Assembly (NCBI GenBank): GCA_031275795.1
Contig: JAISOG010000004.1
Coordinates: forward strand, 1-49,671
DNA: 49,671 nucleotides
Direction: 5' to 3'
Origin: Candidatus Endomicrobiellum incisitermitis
GTDB lineage: Bacteria; Elusimicrobiota; Endomicrobiia; Endomicrobiales; Endomicrobiaceae
The notes beneath the pieces were generated by a model. It saw only the letters and a list, made by a program, of their open reading frames with translations, was not told the DNA's origin and searched no databases. Positions 46,450-49,671 of the stretch are shown piece by piece. Each line of letters starts with the position of its first letter. Position 1 is the first letter of the stretch. The position numbers and the translations under genes are program-made.

Positions 46450-47279
46450 TTGCACTCCAAATTGTAAAAAAAATTATCAAGAGATACTTTTTCAAGATTT
46501 TCATATAACCCTAAACGTAAAGAAAGTTCTTCCCATGCTATAGAATGACCATCAAATTCTGGACCATCAACACAAGCAAATTTTGTTTTATTGCCAACAC
46601 TAACCCGACAAGCGCCGCACATTCCAGTACCGTCAAGCATTATGGGATTTAAAGAAACTATTGTTTTTATATTTTTTTCTTTTGTAAGATCAGAAACTGC
46701 TTTCATCATAGGAACAGGCCCTATAGCATATACAACATCTACTTTTTCTTTAACTATAACATTCTTTAAAATGTCTGTAACAAAACCTTTCAAGCCACAA
46801 GTGCCATCATTAGTAGCAAACAATAGCTCGTCACTAACTTCTTTTAATTCTTCTTTTAGTATTATTAAATCTTTACATCTTGCGCCAATTATCGTAACTA
46901 TTTTATTTCCCACTTTTTTTAACTCTTTTACTACAGGCAAAACTTCAGCAGCACCTACCCCACCAGCTACTGCTACAACTACACCGTACTTTTTTATATC
47001 TGTGGGGTGACCTAAGGGCCCAACAAAGTCTTTTATAAAGTCACCTTTACTTAATAAAGAAAGTTGCAAGGTGCTTTTCCCTGCTACTTGAAAAATTATC
47101 CTAACACTGCCTTTATTGACATCTGCACCCGCAACTGTTAAGGGAACACGTTCGCCTTTATCGTCAATCCTAAATATTATAAATTGACCTGCTTTGGCAT
47201 TTTTTGCAATGTCTGGTGCATAAATTTCCATAGAGTAAACATTATCGCCTATTTTTTCTTTTTCTAAAATTTTATACAC
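46434..47279 (-). CDS. NfnA/SudB-type FAD/NAD(H) and [2Fe-2S] subunit
   Basis: 281 aa from GTG at 47279, which has GGAG 6 nt upstream and matches the family N-terminus (YKILEKEKIGDNVYSMEIYAPDIAKNAKAGQF). The frame stays open to 47384, but those residues fall in a pseudogene and are not family-like. FAD site GQFIIFRIDDKGERVPLTVAG, NAD site AGGVGAAEVLPVVKEL, and Cys motif DGTGMCGACRVSVGNKTKFACVDGPEFDGH for the [2Fe-2S] cluster. It belongs to the dihydroorotate-dehydrogenase electron-transfer PyrK/SudB/NfnA family. Overlaps its partner by 16 nt. Confidence 0.9.
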   Translation of the reverse strand: MYKILEKEKIGDNVYSMEIYAPDIAKNAKAGQFIIFRIDDKGERVPLTVAGADVNKGSVRIIFQVAGKSTLQLSLLSKGDFIKDFVGPLGHPTDIKKYGVVVAVAGGVGAAEVLPVVKELKKVGNKIVTIIGARCKDLIILKEELKEVSDELLFATNDGTCGLKGFVTDILKNVIVKEKVDVVYAIGPVPMMKAVSDLTKEKNIKTIVSLNPIMLDGTGMCGACRVSVGNKTKFACVDGPEFDGHSIAWEELSLRLGLYENLEKVSLDNFFYNLECKCHTK

Positions 47280-47370
47280 TTTGTTCTCCAGAAATGTAAA
47301 ACCAAACAAAAACTGCATATAATGTCTGCAGCATATAAAAATAATAATTACTAGAGCATCTCGAAAAGCC

Positions 47371-47703
47371 CTAAAAAGAACCACACCTTACAAATTTACA
47401 TCCTATTTCTTTTTCTTTCCCAAACGCTATCGCCAATAATACAACATCATTACTTACGTAACTCTCGTAATACTTCCTATATCGTATTTGTTCAATACCT
47501 TTTTGTAACAATTTTTAATTGCCTAAAAATAAATGTTTCATTGTACTTAAAAGCATTGACTTACCAAATCGACGCGGTCGGGATAAAAAATAATATCCAC
47601 CATCTTTAGTAAGCTTATATATATACTCCGTTTTGTCCACATACACTGCATTCTTTATACGTAACTTTTCAAATGTTTGCGTCAATATTGGCAACATTTT
47701 CAT
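47371..47703 (-). pseudogene. Internally deleted AAA-ATPase-like/PD-(D/E)XK gene
   Basis: The first 62 codons give an intact family N-terminus: LPILTQTFEKLRIKNAVYVDKTEYIYKL, then YYFLSRPRRFGKSMLLSTMKHLF with the P-loop. A TAA at 47515-47517 follows. In the same frame, beyond the stop, the sequence continues as LLQKGIEQIRYRKYYESY and VVLLAIAFGKEKEIGCKF up to TAG at 47371-47373; this is the C-terminal nuclease-domain tail of the same family (A/L-x-QI-x-x-K-Y ... G-x-x-F). A full gene is about 500-570 aa, so about 400 codons are gone. The start keeps a good AGGAC site. The family is often multicopy and mobile. Confidence 0.82.
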
Positions 47704-47855
47704 ATATTTGTCCTTACATTAAAATGTTATATAGTCACTTTATTATATCATTTAACTTAAAAAAAACTCAAAAAACTTAGATCGCTTAGTTATAACAAAG
47801 CCTACTAGCAAAGACTAACATAAGCATCTTACTTTAATCCCTTATCTAAAAATTG

Positions 47856-47868
47856 TAGATTAAATCTA
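47856..47868. promoter_or_regulatory. Dyad TAGATT-A-AATCTA upstream of the plus-strand ATPase
   Basis: A perfect 6-bp inverted repeat with a one-base centre, about 40 nt upstream of the -35. It resembles ATAGATTAATCTAT found upstream of the autotransporter. No regulator is known; the match may be chance in AT-rich DNA. Confidence 0.25.
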
Positions 47869-47908
47869 GAACTAAAAATAAAGTACCCTCTTTACAAAAC
47901 TCTCAAAA

Positions 47909-47937
47909 TTGTTTATGCTTATAATGTAGATTATAAT
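47909..47937 (+). promoter_or_regulatory. Sigma70-type promoter for the plus-strand ATPase gene
   Basis: TTGTTT (47909-47914), a 17-bp spacer and TATAAT (47932-47937) lie about 49 nt before the ATG at 47986. An 11-bp direct repeat TTATAATAATT at 47931-47941 and 47946-47956 follows. Confidence 0.6.
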
Positions 47938-47985
47938 AATTTGGGTTATAATAATTGCAGTTGTATTGAAAGGTGGTTTTTGAAA

Positions 47986-49413
47986 ATGAAATTTTTAGGA
48001 AGAAAAAACGAACTTGAAGTATTAGAGCGTGAATATCAGCGTGATAGTAGCTTTGTTGTGATATATGGGCGTAGGCGAGTTGGCAAGACAACACTTATAA
48101 AAGAATTTATTAAAGGTAAAAACACTCTTTATCATCTTGCTACACAAGAGTTAGAGCAAGCTGCATTAAATCGTTTTGCCAAATCTGTAGTTGAATTCAC
48201 GCATAAACCGCATCTTGAAAATATTGTGTTCAGTGATTGGCGTGATTTATTTCATGAAATAGTCGATTATAAGATAAATGAGAAAAAAGTTATAGTTATA
48301 GATGAACTACCTTATTTGGTTAAAATCAATGAGGCTTTTCCTTCTATCTTACAATACATCTGGGACGAAATGCTTAAAGACAAAAATATTATGCTTATTC
48401 TCTGCGGTTCGTATATAAGTATGATGGAAAAATACACACTGTATCATGATAGTCCTCTATACGGTAGACGCACTGCTCAAATTCGTCTTGCCCCACTATC
48501 TTTTAATGTCGCCCGCAAAGGCGATGATTTTGAAACAGACGTAGAGCAGTTCGCTATAACTGGTGGTGTACCAAAGTATTTAGAATTTTTCACTGGCAAC
48601 GATACAAATAAAGTTATAGATGAAGTTATACTTTCTAAAAATGGTTTTTTACATGAAGAACCTGCATTTTTGCTTAAAGAAGAAGTTAAAGAACCTATAA
48701 CTTATTTTTCAATTTTAGAAACAATAGCAAAAAACAAGCACAAAAGTGGCGAAATAGCCTCTATTCTTGCAGTTGAACAGACAAGCCTTTCGCCATATTT
48801 ATCAACTCTAATAGATCTCGGATTCGTTGAAAAACGCATCCCAATAACAGAACTAAATGAAGAAAAGTCTAAAAAAGGTTTATACTATATAGCCGATAAT
48901 TTCATGCGTTTTTGGTTTCAATATCTATATCCTTACAAAGGGGAGCTCGAAATCGATAACAAGCAAATAGTGAAAGAACAACTTAAAAAGAATTTCATTG
49001 AAAATTTTGTAGCATTTGCTTATGAGGATATATGCAAACAAATATTTTTAGACTTTTGGAAATCTGGAAAGATAGATTTCTCACCAAGCAAAATAGGTTC
49101 ATATACAGGTAAACGCAAAAAAGATGGCAACCAGATAGATATGCAAATAGATGTTGTCGTAGTAGACAATACGAACAAGAGAGTTTTCTTTGGCGAATGC
49201 AAATACTATACAAAACCACTTAATTCCGATATTTATTTTGATTTGAAAAATAATGTTAAAAATTGTGCAGAATTATTAAAAATATATAAAGATTATACCT
49301 TCATGTATGGCATTTTTTCTAAAAGTGGCTTCAACGAAAGACTTCTAGAGCTTGCAAAAGAAAATGGCAATTTGTATTTGATAGATAAAGATAAACTAAT
49401 AAATAAAGAATAA
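47986..49413 (+). CDS. DUF234-type ATPase with nuclease-like C-terminus
   Basis: 475 aa from ATG 47986, which has AAAGGTGG 9 nt upstream; the 15 codons before it are not family-like. The N-terminus FLGRKNELEVLEREY is followed by P-loop VIYGRRRVGKTTLIKEF, Walker B VIVIDELPYLVK, sensor LCGSYISMM and the arginine region PLYGRRTAQIRLAPLSF. A winged helix (SGEIASILAVEQTSLSPYLSTLIDLGFVEKR) precedes a C-terminal DUF234 domain with FFGECKYY, a PD-(D/E)XK-like E-x-K motif. This archaeal-type ATPase family is widespread, mobile and of unknown function. It is the only intact plus-strand gene here and sits between two pseudogenes. Confidence 0.85.
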   Translation: MKFLGRKNELEVLEREYQRDSSFVVIYGRRRVGKTTLIKEFIKGKNTLYHLATQELEQAALNRFAKSVVEFTHKPHLENIVFSDWRDLFHEIVDYKINEKKVIVIDELPYLVKINEAFPSILQYIWDEMLKDKNIMLILCGSYISMMEKYTLYHDSPLYGRRTAQIRLAPLSFNVARKGDDFETDVEQFAITGGVPKYLEFFTGNDTNKVIDEVILSKNGFLHEEPAFLLKEEVKEPITYFSILETIAKNKHKSGEIASILAVEQTSLSPYLSTLIDLGFVEKRIPITELNEEKSKKGLYYIADNFMRFWFQYLYPYKGELEIDNKQIVKEQLKKNFIENFVAFAYEDICKQIFLDFWKSGKIDFSPSKIGSYTGKRKKDGNQIDMQIDVVVVDNTNKRVFFGECKYYTKPLNSDIYFDLKNNVKNCAELLKIYKDYTFMYGIFSKSGFNERLLELAKENGNLYLIDKDKLINKE

Positions 49414-49437
49414 GCATTCCTGGCACTCGCCTAAATA

Positions 49438-49615
49438 TGCAATCTTCGTGGGGCAATGGCAAAATACGATAGCTAGCTCGAAACGATTAGCAAAATGCAC
49501 GAATTTGTTATTGCGAAGGTCACATCACGAAATATATTTATCAGACCTACACAAAACGATTGAGGAAAAACTGAAAACGATGTTAAGGCGTCCGATTAAA
49601 CAATTGGAGGGATGA
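49438..49615 (+). pseudogene. C-terminal remnant of a GyrI-like small-molecule-binding protein
   Basis: Frame 1 (49438 on) reads NLRGAMAKYDS, a TAG at 49474-49476, then LETISKMHEFVIAK. After a one-base shift, frame 2 (from 49523) reads HHEIYLSDLHKTIEEKLKTM and LRRPIKQLEG to TGA at 49613-49615. The HHEIYLSDP-x-KT-x-x-EKLKT-x-x-R-x-P pattern is the GyrI-like/COG4832 C-terminus, and Y-D-x-x-x-x-T-I-x-K-M is its preceding helix. The N-terminal about 130 residues are absent. One stop, one frameshift and the missing N-terminus mark it as dead. After 49615 there is only AT-rich sequence. Confidence 0.75.
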
Positions 49616-49671
49616 TTACAACGCTTACAGTAACTTGACTTTTTTTAATTTTAATGGTATCTTCTTTTATA

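Noticed and set aside
47280-47384. Hydrophobic N-terminal extension of nfnA that looks like a signal anchor
   Set aside because: It overlaps the pseudogene tail, and a GTG with GGAG 6 nt upstream gives the normal family N-terminus.

Overview
The window is about 49.7 kb of AT-rich bacterial DNA. All but one of the intact genes are on the minus strand, so transcription runs from high to low coordinates. A beta-barrel autotransporter, F-type ATP synthase, MurJ, an O-antigen-ligase-like protein, a HydF hydrogenase maturase and an NfnAB-type flavoprotein pair point to an anaerobic, fermentative, Gram-negative-type bacterium. Base composition and gene content remind me of the Elusimicrobiota (Endomicrobium-like termite-gut symbionts). 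That placement is an inference and was not tested against any database.

Layout in the direction of transcription. (1) The right edge (47.4-49.7 kb) is accessory: an intact plus-strand DUF234-type ATPase lies between two gene wrecks, an AAA-ATPase-like/PD-(D/E)XK gene with a large internal deletion and the C-terminal stub of a GyrI-like protein. (2) 47.3-41.8 kb: nfnA, nfnB, an LTA-synthase/MdoB-like membrane sulfatase-fold enzyme, and hydF (NADPH/ferredoxin and H2 metabolism). (3) 41.7-30.1 kb: tpiA, rpiB, a split transketolase, deoB, a purine nucleoside phosphorylase, a pyrimidine nucleoside phosphorylase, recJ, a methylthioadenosine phosphorylase, cdd and a Na/Pi cotransporter. Together these form a near-complete route from nucleosides to ribose-5-phosphate to triose phosphates. 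(4) 29.9-18.2 kb: miaB, a lytic transglycosylase, mutS, mutL, miaA, murJ, a compact uvrC, an MGMT, a lipoate ligase-like gene and a HepT/MntA-type toxin-antitoxin pair. (5) 18.1-14.2 kb: a CpXC protein, a secreted tandem SpoVG-like protein and two GGDEF proteins, tightly overlapped, forming a small putative signalling module. (6) 14.1-4.6 kb: an O-antigen-ligase/TPR protein behind a good sigma70-type promoter, then atpBEFHAGDC, yebC and ruvC. (7) 4.4-0.4 kb: a 1.1-kDa-residue-scale (about 1,090 aa) repeat-rich autotransporter with its own terminator, then a flavin reductase-like gene.

The most interesting points are: mutS appears to start at an AUA codon with a well-spaced Shine-Dalgarno, because conserved N-terminal residues lie upstream of the first ATG; a Sec-targeted protein made of two SpoVG-like domains is overlapped with a diguanylate cyclase; uvrC lacks both the mid-region and the C-terminal HhH domain; the ATP synthase delta subunit is short; recJ sits inside a nucleoside-catabolic operon and carries a large insertion; and the autotransporter passenger shows recent internal duplications. 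I saw no rRNA, tRNA, CRISPR array or insertion sequence.
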